Source of the DNA: Strongylocentrotus droebachiensis | Taxonomy: Eukaryota; Echinodermata; Echinoidea; Camarodonta; Strongylocentrotidae | Length of the DNA: 64,000 bases | NCBI GenBank assembly: GCA_035222895.1 | Contig: JAVYIG010006391.1 | Location: 54,789-118,788 of the forward strand | Reading direction: 5' to 3' | The notes under the pieces: generated by a model | What the model was told of the DNA's origin: nothing | Databases searched by the model: none | Seen by the model: only the letters and a program-made list of their open reading frames with translations | Translations under genes and position numbers: made by a program | Shown here: one piece after another, positions 1 through 12,821 of the stretch | Layout of the letters: every line of letters begins with the position of its first letter | How positions within the stretch are numbered: position 1 is the first letter of the stretch

Positions 1-1794
1 AACACCTCCCTAAAATGGATATTCCTGTATATTGATTAATTGTTGTAAATGTATAAGGTGACATTGATAGGAATGTGTGTTACGATACTGGAACATCATT
101 AGTGAGCTAACAAGAGACAGTGTAATGTAACTTCCCCCAGCTCAGCACATGCTCCCCAAAAAATTGCATTCTTTCATACAATACCACCACATTACCATTC
201 TTTTCCTGGTGATGCTACAGCACGTCTGACATAGCAACTCCTATGTTGGTATTGCATGGTCTATTGTAAACAGGTGGTCAGATCAGTCTGTTGTTAGCTC
301 ACTAATGATTGACAGATGATTTCATTAGGAGAATGAGATCTGGAGCCTTTTTTTAGGTTGGAGCTTAGCAGGTCTGAGAAAATTATTTTAAACAATATTT
401 AAAATCTATAAAATATATTGATATAGTTGTATGCAGCCCTGCACATCAACTTATATTTGGACCTTTAATGGCATATTCTGCTACTGATGAAAGAGATGAA
501 TTGCTCAATCGTAGGGCTATTCTGTGTTCTTTCAATCAATCCTTCAGTATTCTCCCTGTTTCTCCAACATAGGAATTGCCACTATCAGTGCATGTTGTTT
601 CTCAGACAGTGCCTGTCCTTTCTTCTACAGTTGATTTATCTTTAGGATGAACAAGTCTGCTCCTTACTAGGGTGTTTGAGGGCTTCTGAAGGCACAATTA
701 GTGCCCATTTCAGACGTGATGATATTGTTTTGGCAAAAGGCAGAACTACTGCATCATTCCATCTCTGTTTTCGGTTTTATATTATGACAGGTATCAAAAT
801 TGGCTAAATCATGATGCAAATTATTTCATTGAGGAGAAGTTTCTTCTTTAATAATTCAAAGTGTACATATGAGGGAGAGCAGTCTGTAGGAGTTACAATG
901 AAAAGGCTTTACTTTTTTAAATAATACAGTTGGTCATCATTTTGTCCCATCCATATCGAAAGCTCAGTAATAGTCTCTGCCCAATATTGGAAAAGACAGA
1001 CGACAGTTGTAATTTGATAAACTCTTACTTGAGAAAGAGTGATAAGTGCAATCTACAAGTTAAAATATTATTTGAGGGTTCAGCGACGCAAAGACGTAAC
1101 TCCATATTTTGCCAAAATGGGTATTTGATATCAAAATGTTCAGAAACATGTGGGTTTTCTAGTAAACACAATGACTTAACTCCACCCAACACCCATTGAA
1201 GTCAATGGCTAGTGAAACAAGTGGACCTCTATCTTTAAACCACTTTTTCTCAAAATGGCCAAAATGGAGTTTCATCTTTGTGTCACTGACCCCTTGATTT
1301 GTTCTCTTGTAATCAGTGTAGGAGAAATCTGTATCAATCTCTCGTTCCCTTGATAGTAGAACACATCTAGTACAAGATTTTCTTTTTTCTATGACAATAA
1401 AAAGGAAATGGGCATTCTTGTGTTGTACAACATTTTTAGGGGATACTAAAGATGAGAGATTGTTTTATTGTATTAGCATTTGTAAAAAGCAATATGTATT
1501 AATCTACACATAGTCCATAGTGGTCTTGCCAGTCAGTATGATATTTCATTTATATATTATGTTTATTTATCAATGTTTCCTTTTAAGATTATTGAAATAG
1601 TCACTATGTCATCAGTATGACACAGTACCATTGTTGTATTTGTGTATTTTAGGTAATACACATCATCGGGGAGTGTTATTGACATGTGTGATTTGTATGG
1701 TGCATTTCAGTTCACTGATCAAACCCACAATGGTATCGTATGTTTGGAGCCAGAAGGGCGTTTACTCATATACTTTCACATAAAGCTAATGCGC
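1..1794. other. Intergenic stretch, no gene recognised
   Basis: AT-rich sequence with only short open frames that have no family resemblance, no low-complexity arrays and no convincing exon. I see nothing assignable here. Confidence 0.5.
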
Positions 1795-2197
1795 TTAAAG
1801 ATAAAGGTGAGTTCTGGTCATGTGATTGCATTGTGAAAGAAAAGGTGTGGAATGGGTCAGAAAAAGTTGATCATGTAGCATGTAAGTATTGGTGTGTACT
1901 GCAAAGTTCTGGAGTCATCAAAATCATAATTAATTTCGCCCAGTCTTGGTAAAGTAACAAGCACTGTACACAGAAAGATGTATATGGGACTACACAAATG
2001 GTGTCGGGGGGGGGGGGGGGTACTAACCTTGATTTCCTAATCTTTCTATGCTCATTACTCAGCCAGTATACATTTTCTACCAAAATTGTTTGGCAAATGA
2101 CATTTATTTGTAATCTTAAACATTCAGTGTAAGTTTCGTTTGATTCTGTGAGAATTTTTTCATAATTTTTTTTACCAGAACTCACCTTTATCTTTAA
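1795..2197. mobile_element. MITE with perfect 20-bp TIRs flanked by TTAA
   Basis: The left end (1799-1818) reads agataaaggtgagttctggt and the right end (2174-2193) is its exact reverse complement. Both ends are flanked by TTAA (1795-1798 and 2194-2197), the target duplication typical of piggyBac-type transposition. The roughly 395-bp interior has no transposase ORF and contains a G15 run at 2006-2020. Inference: a non-autonomous DNA transposon. The TTAA flanks could be chance, but the perfect arms are not. Confidence 0.75.
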
Positions 2198-3021
2198 CTC
2201 AACAGACAAAATTGTTTATATAATGCTCAATGTTCACGAAACAATTCTACAATATCTTCAAAAAATGGAATGAGTATATGGCTAGATAAAATTTTAACAA
2301 TTCTATCTTAGCTTTCATTTTGCTTTATTTTTGTGAATATGCGTGAAGATAAAACCATCTTAAATACTTTCATGCGTGAGATTGTCCAGGATGTGCTGCT
2401 ACTTGGGTGAGGTCACTCACAACGACCCAAGGAACCACCATAAATATCAAAAGTAATGAGATTTAACATTATTATAGATGGCATAACAAGAATACTTCTA
2501 TGAACTTTACAATGTCAATATTGTTATTCCTGGGCCCTGTTTCATTAAACTTGTTATCTAATAATGTATGAGGGTTATTCCAAGGAGGTTCTTTTTTTGC
2601 AAGTTTTGCAAATCACTTATTTTTTCGCCAATTTAACAATACACACAAATATTTCCAGAAAGTAATGTCGCATGTCAAAATAACTTAAATAACTTAAAAT
2701 AACTTAAAGTAGGCCCCGGCCTCTCGGTGTCCCATGCAGGGTCTACAGCACCAGCTGTCGCTGTGTCATGTGGTGCAGTTTCTGAGACCACACTGATCTT
2801 CAATAAATTACTTTCATATCTTTCTCCCAAAACATTTCTCATGTTATGATGATTGTGAGTTCATGATTCACGGAAATACAATGAGAAATATTGAAAAGTA
2901 TATAATTGGCAGTGCTTGTGGCTTTACATAAATTTGAAAGCTCGTGAATTTGAACCCTTGATCTGCAAAAATATCTTGATGCCAAAATGTTATTACAAGA
3001 TACGGGAATGTTATGACATTT
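2198..3021. other. Intergenic stretch, nothing recognised
   Basis: Non-coding AT-rich sequence; only a short GC-richer patch near 2705-2800 stands out, without codable structure. Confidence 0.4.
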
Positions 3022-3251
3022 AGTTGGCTCAGTCGGTAGAGCAGTGGTCTCATAATTCGGTGACCCGGGTTCAAAACCAAGGCGATGCGCTAGTGCCCTT
3101 TGATAAGGCATTAATCCTCATTACCAGTCTTCTTGAGAGGACCTAAAGCCTTCAGCCGTCTGGTTGCTTACTTAGAAGCATTTATGCTTTCTTAGCAGTC
3201 AGGTAAAATAACCACCACCACCAATTTATTATATTATTATTATTATTATTA
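3022..3251 (+). mobile_element. tRNA-derived SINE (tRNA-Met-like head)
   Basis: The head carries a tRNA A-box (tggctcagtcggtagagc) and a B-box (ggttcaaaacc). The anticodon-loop region tctcataat resembles elongator tRNA-Met with CAT. The body follows (about 3090-3210) and the copy ends in ACC repeats and an ATT-rich tail. The body recurs in reverse complement at 26466-26576, which confirms a dispersed family. It is a polymerase III-type retroposon and not a functional tRNA, because the acceptor stem does not close. Confidence 0.8.
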
Positions 3252-6200
3252 GTTTCACAAAATATTATGACTCGATATATAATAGTATAGTACTGTATAA
3301 TTCTGAATAAAAAAGTATACAGCATGATAAATACTGGTATGAAATTGGCTATGAGCAGATACATGTAGAAATAGATCTGTGGCAGTTGTTTTGATTAAGA
3401 AAGTTTGATGAAACGGGGGCCATGGTCACTGGATTTCAATCCTCATAATGTCCACCATCTCCACTCCTGAGGGAGTATTTAAATGGCAAAATATGTGTTT
3501 TCTCAGAAATACAGGTTTTTTTTTTCATACTGTTATGTGGGTATATATGTTCTACTTTAATAAATTAAATATTTGAGCATATTTTGTTCCCTCATGACCT
3601 GAACGAACTCCAGCCTCTGGTGTAAGCACTTCTACATTGTACTTTATTACACCCTCAACTGATACAGTAGTATTTGTATATATATATTATATATAACAGT
3701 ATTATTATTTTCAATAAACTCACATAGCACTATATTCAGTTTAAGTTTCATATATGAGGTATTAACAAGTGTGACATTTTAAAGATTTATCTACCTGTAA
3801 AATGTATGTTTTTAAATTATTCCCCATACTTTACTGTAAATTTTATGTTCTTATTTGAACATTTTGTGAACTTCTTGAACTTCTTGCTTGAGATGAGACC
3901 ACGAAACCATTGGTAAATGTTAGTAATGGCTAAAGGCTTGGGTCAAAATGATGAATCGTGTATGATGTAATTGTGTGTAGATACATATATAGATATATAT
4001 GTATCTGAAAGGCACACCCCCCCCCCCCAAACAAAAAAAGGGGGGTGAACATAGATAAATACTTTTTTATTTTAATAGGCTTATGAGCAGTTATCTAGAA
4101 CACCATTTTGATTTTAAAGGAGTAGGAAAATTATTATATTTTTGTAAAGAATACTTTTTTTTCGTTATTTTTTCTCCACTGTTACTGTCGGCATGCTTTC
4201 ATATTATATAGTTCATTACATTCATGTTTGTAATAAATAAAATTATATAATTCCCTTGGTTTCGTGTCATGAACTCTTTGAGAACTTATATACTGCATTG
4301 TCGGAAAGCTGTATCTTTGACCATTGTTTCAAAATATACAAAAGCGTGTAAAATACAAGGATCGAAACTGTACCAGAATAGAAACGAGAGACGGAGACAG
4401 AGACAGATAAAGAGATAAAGAGAGAGAGAGTGTGACAAACATACACACATACAGACTGAAAGCGAGAAGGAAGCAGAGAGACTTATGTGGGAATGGAAAC
4501 GTGAACATCATTTATCATTTTACAGGATTTTTTGTTTCATGCTGATGCTGAAAGTCCGTAATATTCAATATCATGATGCATACATTTCAATCCTCCTCCC
4601 ACCGCCCCCTCCACACCCCCTTCTCTCCCCCTCTCTCTCTCTCTCTCTCTCCCTCCCTTCCTCCCTCCCCCTCCTCTCACTACCCTCTATCTTAAAGGGC
4701 AATCCAACCCTTGTAATAAGTTGATTTGCATGAAAGCAGAAAAATAACAGAAACGGAATGGCAAAAGTTTGAAATGAATCGGGCCAATAGTAAACAAAAA
4801 AAAGAAGATATGAATGTTTAAAATATGAGATCACTAAGTCTATGCAAATCTCAAATTGGTAGTTCGGTCAGTGGATTATGACGTAGGTGGATAACTTTCC
4901 CATTTGCCGTGTATATTGTCATTATTTTCAGTTCCATCTCCCTTTGGGCACCACTCAAAATATATAGGTCCTCTAAAAAGAATAGACCCTCCTGAGCAAT
5001 GAAATTTTGATGGAAAAAAAAAATCTATTATGTGTACTTTTATTGATTCTAATGCTCTAGGGCCACTTTTACAGTCGTTTGCAAAAACCCATACAAAATG
5101 CTTTAGCTTGAAGAACCGAGCTGAAATCAATTAATCATTTTATTTATACTGTATGTTTGTTTTCAACATTGTGTAACCTTGACATATTCGCTAAACAGCT
5201 TACAGACTACGTACGTTTCCATGATATGAAAATGTCACACCCAAACCCCCACCCCCCCCCCAACAAGGCCACCTTTCTGTATTATTTGGACATCCTTTTC
5301 ATAACCAGGCAGACAATGAGCCGCCTTATCTTCTTGATATTTTGAAAGGGCATTGCATATTCACAGCAGTCTTGCTGCAATTAATCGTTTATGCTAATTT
5401 GCCATTGGATTAGCCCTCTTAATGGAGTATTTTTAACGCTTTGAACGTGTCTGGCAGATAGAATGTCACACAAAACTCTTCCTTTGCAATAAAAACAAAA
5501 GTCAATAAAATGTCAATGTAATCATTCAACTAGACAATCTAAATTACCCACCCCCCTCTCTCCCTCCCTCTCTCTCTTTATTTTTCCCTAAACAGACATT
5601 TTATAAAGTAAATCAAATTAAAAATGTTCCCCCCCAAAAAAATGTAACACAAGCGGGGGAGGGCAACTTCGAGTATTGGTCACAAAAAATATATGTGCAG
5701 CCCCATATTGACCCGTCACAAGTGGTGTGATTTTTTCCTTGGGTTTTAAAAAGTGTGTAAGCATGACAAGGTTCAATTGTGAAAAGGGAGGGGAATGGGC
5801 TTCGCTGTTTGCTGGATACGACAGCAAATATGACATACAATTTGTAGGGGCGGCGATCCCGGGGGACGGGGGGACACGTCCCCCCTTGATTTTTTTTAGG
5901 GGGGATCGTCGTCCCCCCCCCCCCCTCAAATTTGAAAAAGTGCACACAAAAAATGTATAGCACATACTGACTAAAGACTGCAACACACTTTTAGGCTCTG
6001 GAGGGCCCAAGAGTGCAGAGTTTAAACAAATAAAAATGCAAAAATCTTCTCACTCGGTAGCTACGCTCCCTCGCATAATATCCTTCAAAATGTACAAGTA
6101 AATTCCGAGAAAATTGAAGGGTGAAAAAAAGTATATTGCCAACGTTTATACTATAGTTTTGCTAGGGAATGTAATTTTTTAATACAACAAAACTTCAAAA

Positions 6201-6440
6201 ACCTGTGAGAGGGTAGTCACTTCCGTCACCTTCACCCCTCGCATTTGTGTACTGATGGGGGCGGGGGGCTTTGGGGGCAGTTCCCCCCAAATGAAATTCA
6301 AACGTGGTTTATTTCTAATTCGATACCAGTGATACCAGTGATTTACAAATGTTGTAGAAATGGCATGATTTGTCCCTGACCTTCCGGGTGCCCTGCCCCC
6401 TGGACCACACCAAGGGCCCTAAGTCGGGCCCCTGGCTGCT
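3252..6440. other. Intergenic stretch with homopolymer and CT-rich blocks
   Basis: No gene is recognised. It holds a C12 run at 4017-4028 followed by A-rich and G6 blocks, a GA-rich tract near 4380-4430, a CT-rich tract near 4620-4680, and C/G runs near 5875-5930. Open frames across these blocks are low-complexity artefacts. Confidence 0.45.
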
Positions 6441-6444
6441 CATC

Positions 6445-6730
6445 TGACCGAAATTAAATGCCTAAAACGCACAAGCTTCCAGGGGCTCTGCTCCATGGGC
6501 CCTGATGCTCATATGACGGTTATTTAATGCCTAAAACCCATGAGCTTCTGGGGTCTCCGCCCCTGGACCCCACCCCAATAAGTGACCTGCATGCCAGTGT
6601 CACAAAGGTGACAAAATATGGTATCAAAATATGCTCATCTGACCTAAAAAAATGCCTAAAACCCCTGAGCTTCATTAGGCTCCGCCCCTTAACACCCGCC
6701 GGGGCTTTGCCCCTGGACCCCACACCAATG
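6445..6730 (+). repeat. Diverged tandem repeat, about three units
   Basis: Three degenerate units each contain a tgctcatctgacc-like start, then aaatgcctaaaacc, then a gagcttc word and a GC-rich end such as gcccctggacccc. They start near 6437, 6507 and 6631, with spacing distorted by an insertion between the second and third. Origin unknown. Confidence 0.6.
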
Positions 6731-7970
6731 TTCGCTCCACTTAAGCCCTCCCCCCCCCCACTTTGAAAAACGTTCCCAGGGCCTGCGTAACGTGTAAGAG
6801 TGGTATTAATGCGGATTTTGTTTTCTCCCCCCCCCCAAACGTTTTTGCCCATTATGCCATTGCTCCCTCGTCCCTCGCATTTCGCCCCCCCCCCCGGACA
6901 TGACAAGAAATCGCCGCCCCTGATACAAACGTTAGTATAAATCATTACCTCCCTCTGTCCTAGGTGCTTCATGAACATTTTTTGTGGTGAAAAATTATTT
7001 TAGGAATAGATGTATTTGACGCTATGTATAGTAAATTAAATCCTAGTCTCAGTCATTAATAAATTCAGGCAGACCAAGATGTACACTAACATGTCATTAC
7101 TGAAGATCCCACATTGGAAAATTGTGTGATAAATTTTCTTTAAATAAAAAAGGGTCGTCGCGTTGTCTCGAGCCCTTCTCAAATTAGTTTTGGAAAGTAA
7201 GAGAATTGTGACACAAACTTTGTGAGGGGTTAAAGACCTATGGACCTATAGAGACCAAAACAAAAATGGGAATTTGACATTCGAGGCGCGAGAAAGGCGC
7301 GAACTGCCCTGGAACCATTAAGAGCGGGGAAGAACTGCGAACAAATTGTGACATAAGTTAAAACTTTGTGACCAAAATGCGACAACAAAACATTATTGCA
7401 CAACATGATTGTATGCGATCTCTAGGCGAATTTTGGCCTAATCTTGATTGGAGTACATACGCAAATAATGTTCTGAGAATGCACTCCGATTCCAAATGAA
7501 AATTGGCGCTAATTCGGATAATTTCTCGGAATTTTGTCTCTCCAACTAGTCGCGAGCTGTCGTAGCCCAGTGAGAATGCGATTTTCTTTTTTTCTATTTT
7601 TCGGGTCTGCAGCTATAACCTACGGTGGTATTGCTCAATTAAGTTGCTCCAATTAATGGCAGATGTTCAGAGACAGACAGAGACAGAAAGCGGTCGCAGA
7701 TATCTTGATTGATTGTCCTGGCATTTCAGGGAGGTTCTTACGCTCTGGCAGAGAAAATGTCTAATTATACATTCTGCCAAGAAAAGGTGACTTATAGGAA
7801 TACAGAGATTCTGCGCATTTTACTCCAGGCGTTTTAATTGCTAAGTATAGAATCAATTACATTTGGGCATCGTTTGACATTATGCCACACTTATACTGTG
7901 ATTTGTGTTTTAAAAACATTAATGATCTTAATGATTTTCGTTTATTTCGTTGAATACGTCGGCATGACGA
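6731..7970. other. Intergenic stretch, nothing recognised
   Basis: Several C-runs lie at 6750-6895, followed by ordinary AT-rich sequence. No gene, tRNA head or inverted repeat is evident. Confidence 0.4.
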
Positions 7971-7971
7971 T

Positions 7972-8130
7972 CATCATCATTATCACCATCACTATTCATC
8001 ATCATCATTATCGTCACCATCATCGTCAAGACCATCGTCTACATGATCATCATCATTATCACCATCACTATTGTCATCATCATCGTCACCATCACTATTG
8101 TCATCATGCATCATCATCGTCCTTTTCATC
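7972..8130. repeat. ATC/CAT-type imperfect microsatellite
   Basis: Long run of atc/cat/cac triplets. The open frame over it reads mostly His and is not a gene. Confidence 0.9.
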
Positions 8131-8227
8131 ATCCTTAATTATCCATATCAATATATCCTTATCCCTATCCTTATCATACACGACTCCTATCGGGCCTTTT
8201 CCTTCATTATCTTACATTTTTAATTCA

Positions 8228-8395
8228 CATACCACAGTTGAGGCACTGTCAAGGCTCTTGATGAGTCTCATTCAAAAGGTTTGGGGTTCGAGCCTTGCTC
8301 GATGCTTACATCCTTGCACAAGGTATTTTATCCAATTTTGTCTCTCTCGACCCAGGAGTGTGTAAATAGGTACCTCACAATGCCAAAGTAAGAAG
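8228..8395 (+). mobile_element. SINE fragment, family B
   Basis: It has a B-box-like ggggttcgagcc near 8283-8294, then a body with cttgcacaaggtattt and a conserved ending gtgtaaataggtacctcacaatgcc-like word. The same body recurs at 38525-38690 with similar spacing, marking a dispersed SINE family. Confidence 0.65.
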
Positions 8396-9473
8396 TGGTC
8401 CTAAAACAGAACACTTTCAATTTTGATGTGGCTACCCTAGGTATTAAAACAAGATCGTCATTTATCATTATGCCATCTTTGGTAATTGCTCCACACGCAC
8501 GCACAAACGCGCGCACGCACACAGGATACATTCGGTACATATTACATGTATTCTTAGTTTTTTCTTACATTTTATTATATTCATAAGCTTCATGTTGAGT
8601 ATTAAATAACTTTTTAAAATCATATTCTCTTCCATTCCGATGGAAAGAGTAAATGTCAGGCTATCATAGATTTGCCATACGGCTTTAACATCATTTTCAG
8701 TCAATGTGCGTTAATACGATTAATAAATGGTTAAATCAAATTTATATTTTCATTGCACAAGGTAATTATGAATGACCATAATTATGTAAGCTTTTATCAT
8801 CCCTCACACAGTCATAACAAAATGTATATAACCCTCCTTATAGCGATCGACGCATAAGGCCATGATAGAAATGCGTGAACACAGTTTAGTTGTACGACCA
8901 CGAAATGAAAATTTACACAAAATACTGTATTTTGTAATTCAATTTAATGTACCGAAATTGTGTACATGCATGATACAGAATAATTATCGTTATAGTAGTG
9001 AACTATACATTGGTTATACACTGCAGTCTATTATACTAACTATCATACATGTTTCAAATTATACAGCTAGCTCAAACGTAAAACCTTTCAAGGGTAAAAA
9101 TAACAAACAAACAATCAAACAAATGGATATTGCAGAAAAACGGTATGTATATAAAAGGCTGTTGAGTCATCATGCACCTAAGTGTCAAATTCATACGAAG
9201 GTAAGTGCATAGCTCAAATGAAAGAATAATCATTTCATCAATTATAGTTCAATAGTTTAAATAGAATTTCACATACATATCTTGAGAACAGCAAGTACTT
9301 TTTCAATAATTCAATATTTTCTTATATTAAAAAGATTGGACGATTATATTACCTTCCACGAGACCATGAGCCTCAAATAGTACGTGGCGTTTTGGTTTCT
9401 TTGAGGAAAGTGGGGCTCAAAGTTTCAAGAAGTAGTCGTCACAACAAACGTACGATTTGTGATCCTTAAATTA
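8396..9473. other. Intergenic stretch, nothing recognised
   Basis: A 116-codon open frame (8862-9212, plus) ends next to a strong donor-like AAG|GTAAGT, but its translation shows no family resemblance or other coding evidence. Confidence 0.4.
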
Positions 9474-9517
9474 CCCCCCCCCCCCCCAAAAAAAAAAAAA
9501 AAAAAAAGGGGGGGGGG
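9474..9517. repeat. C14-A20-G10 triple homopolymer block
   Basis: Fourteen C, twenty A and ten G run directly into one another, so the C and G blocks can fold into a hairpin with an A20 loop. A smaller C12/A-rich/G6 version is at 4017-4044. Confidence 0.9.
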
Positions 9518-9646
9518 ATAGGGACAATCGAGATTTTAAATCTGATAACGAATAATGATAATTAATGATCACCGCATTTGACAATCTCTCATCGCCATGA
9601 AATATACCTGTACTGTGTCAGACTGAATTCTGGACTACACATCCAA

Positions 9647-10018
9647 GGGCGCGTTCATGCTTGATTTTGACGGCCAGAATCAGGCATCTGTTACGTGTTT
9701 AGTTTAAAACACGATTGCGTTCATGCTCACTTTTGTAGAATCACCGAAAAACGGCGATCACGAATGCCGATCGTAAACTCACAAAAAGATGCGTTTACAA
9801 TTGTAAACGCGTTTAAATGGGGTCAACGCACTGACCTCTAGTGGGTCTACGTAGCATGCACAGTGAAGGTCACACAAGGCCACATAAGGAGAATTGCCTG
9901 GATGAGCCAGAGAAGTAAGCATGAACAGCTACACCGTGGAACTGCGATCACGATGAGCGTTTACGATGAGCGTTTCAGATCGCTCATTCTACCTTCAAAA
10001 TCAAGCATGAACGCGCCC
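9647..10018. mobile_element. MITE, about 372 bp, with 5'-GGGCGCGTTCATGC TIRs
   Basis: The left end gggcgcgttcatgcttgatt and the right end (9999-10018) are reverse complements, and the similarity continues a few bases inward. Flanking CAA at 9644-9646 and 10019-10021 may be a 3-bp target duplication, as in PIF/Harbinger-type elements. The interior is CpG-rich, holds several gcgatcac/gatcgt words and has no ORF. Confidence 0.8.
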
Positions 10019-10292
10019 CAAGTTACGTAAGTTCTGAGTTTAGTATAGTGCCATTTCGACAAAGTGATGTCAGTCCTGAGGAGGGGCCTTATTTGCAAAT
10101 AATGATGATACTATAGAAGGTGTTCAGATTATAAGTGAAATTATACCAAACTCGTATAAAGAAAGTTCGTCTCATCGTAAAGCAAAATGAGCATACAGAC
10201 GAGAGAAACTAGTATTGAAAAGGCCAATTAACATGAGAGCTGGCCAATCAGTACGGATCCACGAGCCACGATAACTACACGATATGCGTACT

Positions 10293-10399
10293 ACAAAACT
10301 TACCATTGATGGTAACTTTGCCATCAATGGTAATGGTTGAGCCCTGTTACCATGGTAGTTGCCAATAATGGCAAAGTTACCATCAATGGTAAGTTTTGT
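10293..10399. repeat. Foldback with 39-bp arms
   Basis: Arm 10293-10331 is the reverse complement of arm 10361-10399 apart from about two mismatches, with a loop of about 29 bp. Each arm also contains the smaller dyad ttaccattgatggtaa, so the structure can fold at two scales. Probably a foldback/MITE remnant. Confidence 0.8.
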
Positions 10400-11935
10400 G
10401 CAACGGGGCCCAGGACCTGATTCGTCAGCGTGTTTTCGTTCTAAACGATGCTCAAACAAGCGTTTCACTATACAACGTTTCGTGATATGAAGTTTCTTTT
10501 GCTATGCGATAAATTCTGGTAGTCAGGACACACGGTAAGTTTATTTTTACCTTTTAATTTCAATCGTCATAATGTAGTGACTGATTAATATGAAATTAAT
10601 CAACAAACCTTCTATGAATTGTGGTTTTTCTTCGTACGTCATTAAACTTCGGATTTACTAGTTTCTTTAGAAGATCTCTATCAATTCAAGATAATGGGCA
10701 ATACATCTGAAGGATAAATTCTAATTTACTTGTAAAATAACAAAAATGCTTATGATATGACCGAAATGGGACCTATTTTCTTGAGACCGTGCATGTTTGT
10801 TCGAATCAAAGTCACAAGATTATGGGGTAGTCAGACGAGAAAATACTACGAATATAAAAAAACACCCGAAAACTTGAATGAAACAGCTACCTATAAAGAC
10901 ATGCTAATATACACATTATCTATGACTATAAAGTCCCAATCTGCATAGTATCATTTTCTCATAATTGTAGTTATCTAATACGTGTTACTAAAAAGAAAAT
11001 ATTTCGTATGATATAGTTGGTTGTGATATCCTTAATTTTCAGGAAAAGTAACAGGATAATAATTATTTGGTGGATTCACCATATTCAACATAATTATAAA
11101 GAAGACTAACAAAATAAATCATGAAAATGTAATTTTATACTTACATACTTATATAAGAGGTATATTGGTTTAGAATAACTATTACAGAAACTATAATCCA
11201 GTATTTGACGGTTATGGAGTATAAACGATCATTGAGTTCACGATTTTCTTTCCACAACATATATTAATATACATGTAGATACACGTTTTGCTTTTATCGA
11301 TCTACTTGCAAACAGACAGGTGACAATCATATTCGTCTGAGAACTCAAAACATTTTCTCCGATAAAAAACTCCCCTTTCGTTTTGGATCCATCTTTAAAC
11401 TCCTCGTATATTTTCTGACGATGTCTGTCGCATTTAAATGTGATTATACTCACGATTTGTATTCATTACATTAAAGTCAATTGTTGTAAACATTTAAATA
11501 AATCGGAAAACCTTTAAAATTGCAACAACAAAATTTCTTTCAGATTTCTACATAATCATCATTATATCTACATTTTTGTTTTCAATAAATATTGATTAAA
11601 TAGAAGTATAATGCCAGGTCGGCGCTTCTTTCCAGTGGACTAGTACCAGAGAGGGCCGTTGAAAGATGTGTTTTCCTCTATATAGACACGCACACCATGC
11701 ACAATTTGTCAATATTTCATACATGGAACAGGGCCTTTAACCTCAATCTCTTCACAAATTCAATTAAAAACAAAATAGACTTGTATATAAGACAATATTC
11801 AAGCAAATTTGTATCTTTTCCGCATTTTCCTTACCACGTTTCTCGTCATATTATCAAGAACCATTCTTTTCTATCACTCTTTCTGTCTACCTGTTTGCAA
11901 ATCTTCTTCTACATTGTCAATACGTTCATTGGCAA
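10400..11935. other. Intergenic stretch, nothing recognised
   Basis: AT-rich, without repeats or credible ORFs. Confidence 0.4.
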
Positions 11936-12115
11936 CATCATCATCATCTTCTTCTTCTTCTACTCTTCTTCTTCTTCTTCTCCTCCTTTTTTTTCATCTT
12001 CTTTTTTTTCTTCTCCTCATTCAATGTTTTTTATACTGTCATCGTCATCACCATTATCATCTTCATCATGATCATTAACATCTTCATCATCATCATTTTC
12101 ATCGTCATCACACTA
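11936..12115. repeat. TTC/TCA low-complexity tract
   Basis: Imperfect ttc, tct and atc triplets. It lies downstream, in gene sense, of the sphingomyelinase stop codon. Confidence 0.85.
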
Positions 12116-12170
12116 TAACTTTACGTTAATTTCTTTTGTTGTTTTTTCTTCTGCTTCTCCTTCTTTAATA

Positions 12171-12176
12171 TTTATT
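12171..12176 (-). terminator. Candidate polyadenylation signal AATAAA for the minus-strand gene
   Basis: The plus strand reads TTTATT, so the minus transcript carries AATAAA about 460 nt after the sphingomyelinase stop. It is the first canonical hexamer I noticed there. It would give a 3' UTR of about 0.5 kb. Transcript ends are not visible in DNA, so this is inference. Confidence 0.3.
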
Positions 12177-12632
12177 TTTCGGTATCATCTTTTATCTCCT
12201 TTCTCTTCATCAAATTCCTCTCCTCTGAACTCCGCTTTACATTCTTGATATCTTGATATGTATACTAAAAGTATCTTCGAAGTCATTATTGTGCTATTTA
12301 GCTCAATAAGGTAGTAGTAAAATTACATTAAATAATCATCTTTTTAAAAGAGAATGTGTCACTTTTATGCCCTTTCTCCTTGGTATAACTTTTTTGAAAA
12401 ACAATTCTTCTTCTTACAATAAACTTCAAAACTTCTGATAAGATTGTAAACACAAACAATCTTGAGGAATTGTTTAACCCAAAAAAGTATATCAGATGTT
12501 CTTTGTTAGAGTGGTTAGAGTAAGTTCATAAATACATCATATCTACCGTATAAAACACAATCATCTTTACAGTAGGAAAAACAAAGATATCTTCTATGTA
12601 TGCACCATCGATGTCGTTAATGATGCCCGTCG

Positions 12633-12821
12633 TCATACGGTGGTCTCGTACTGAAGTTTACATCGCTTTGGACGATCTGTCTCATCCTGGCCAGAGTGGT
12701 TAGCACCAGAAGGCCAACCTTTGACACAGGCGGGGCCTAGCGAGGTGGATAGGGTCATACTGATCGGGATGTGATCGGTCAAGGTGGCCAGCTGGGTCAC
12801 AAAGGCGTAGTCCTCACACTC
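12633..12821 (-). CDS. Sphingomyelinase-like gene, terminal exon
   Basis: It has 63 codons including the TGA at 12635-12633 and begins in phase 0 after ctctcag. It encodes the catalytic-end block FVTQLATLTDHIPI; the expected catalytic Asp199-His200 pair is present (His codon CAC at 12773-12771). A polar tail of about 40 residues without family similarity follows. The acceptor's pyrimidine tract is the CT strand of a microsatellite. Confidence 0.9.
   Translation of the reverse strand, partial: ECEDYAFVTQLATLTDHIPISMTLSTSLGPACVKGWPSGANHSGQDETDRPKRCKLQYETTV

Noticed and set aside
8862..9212. 116-codon plus frame ending at an AAG|GTAAGT donor
   Set aside because: Biased AT-rich composition, no domain and no partner exon seen; probably chance.
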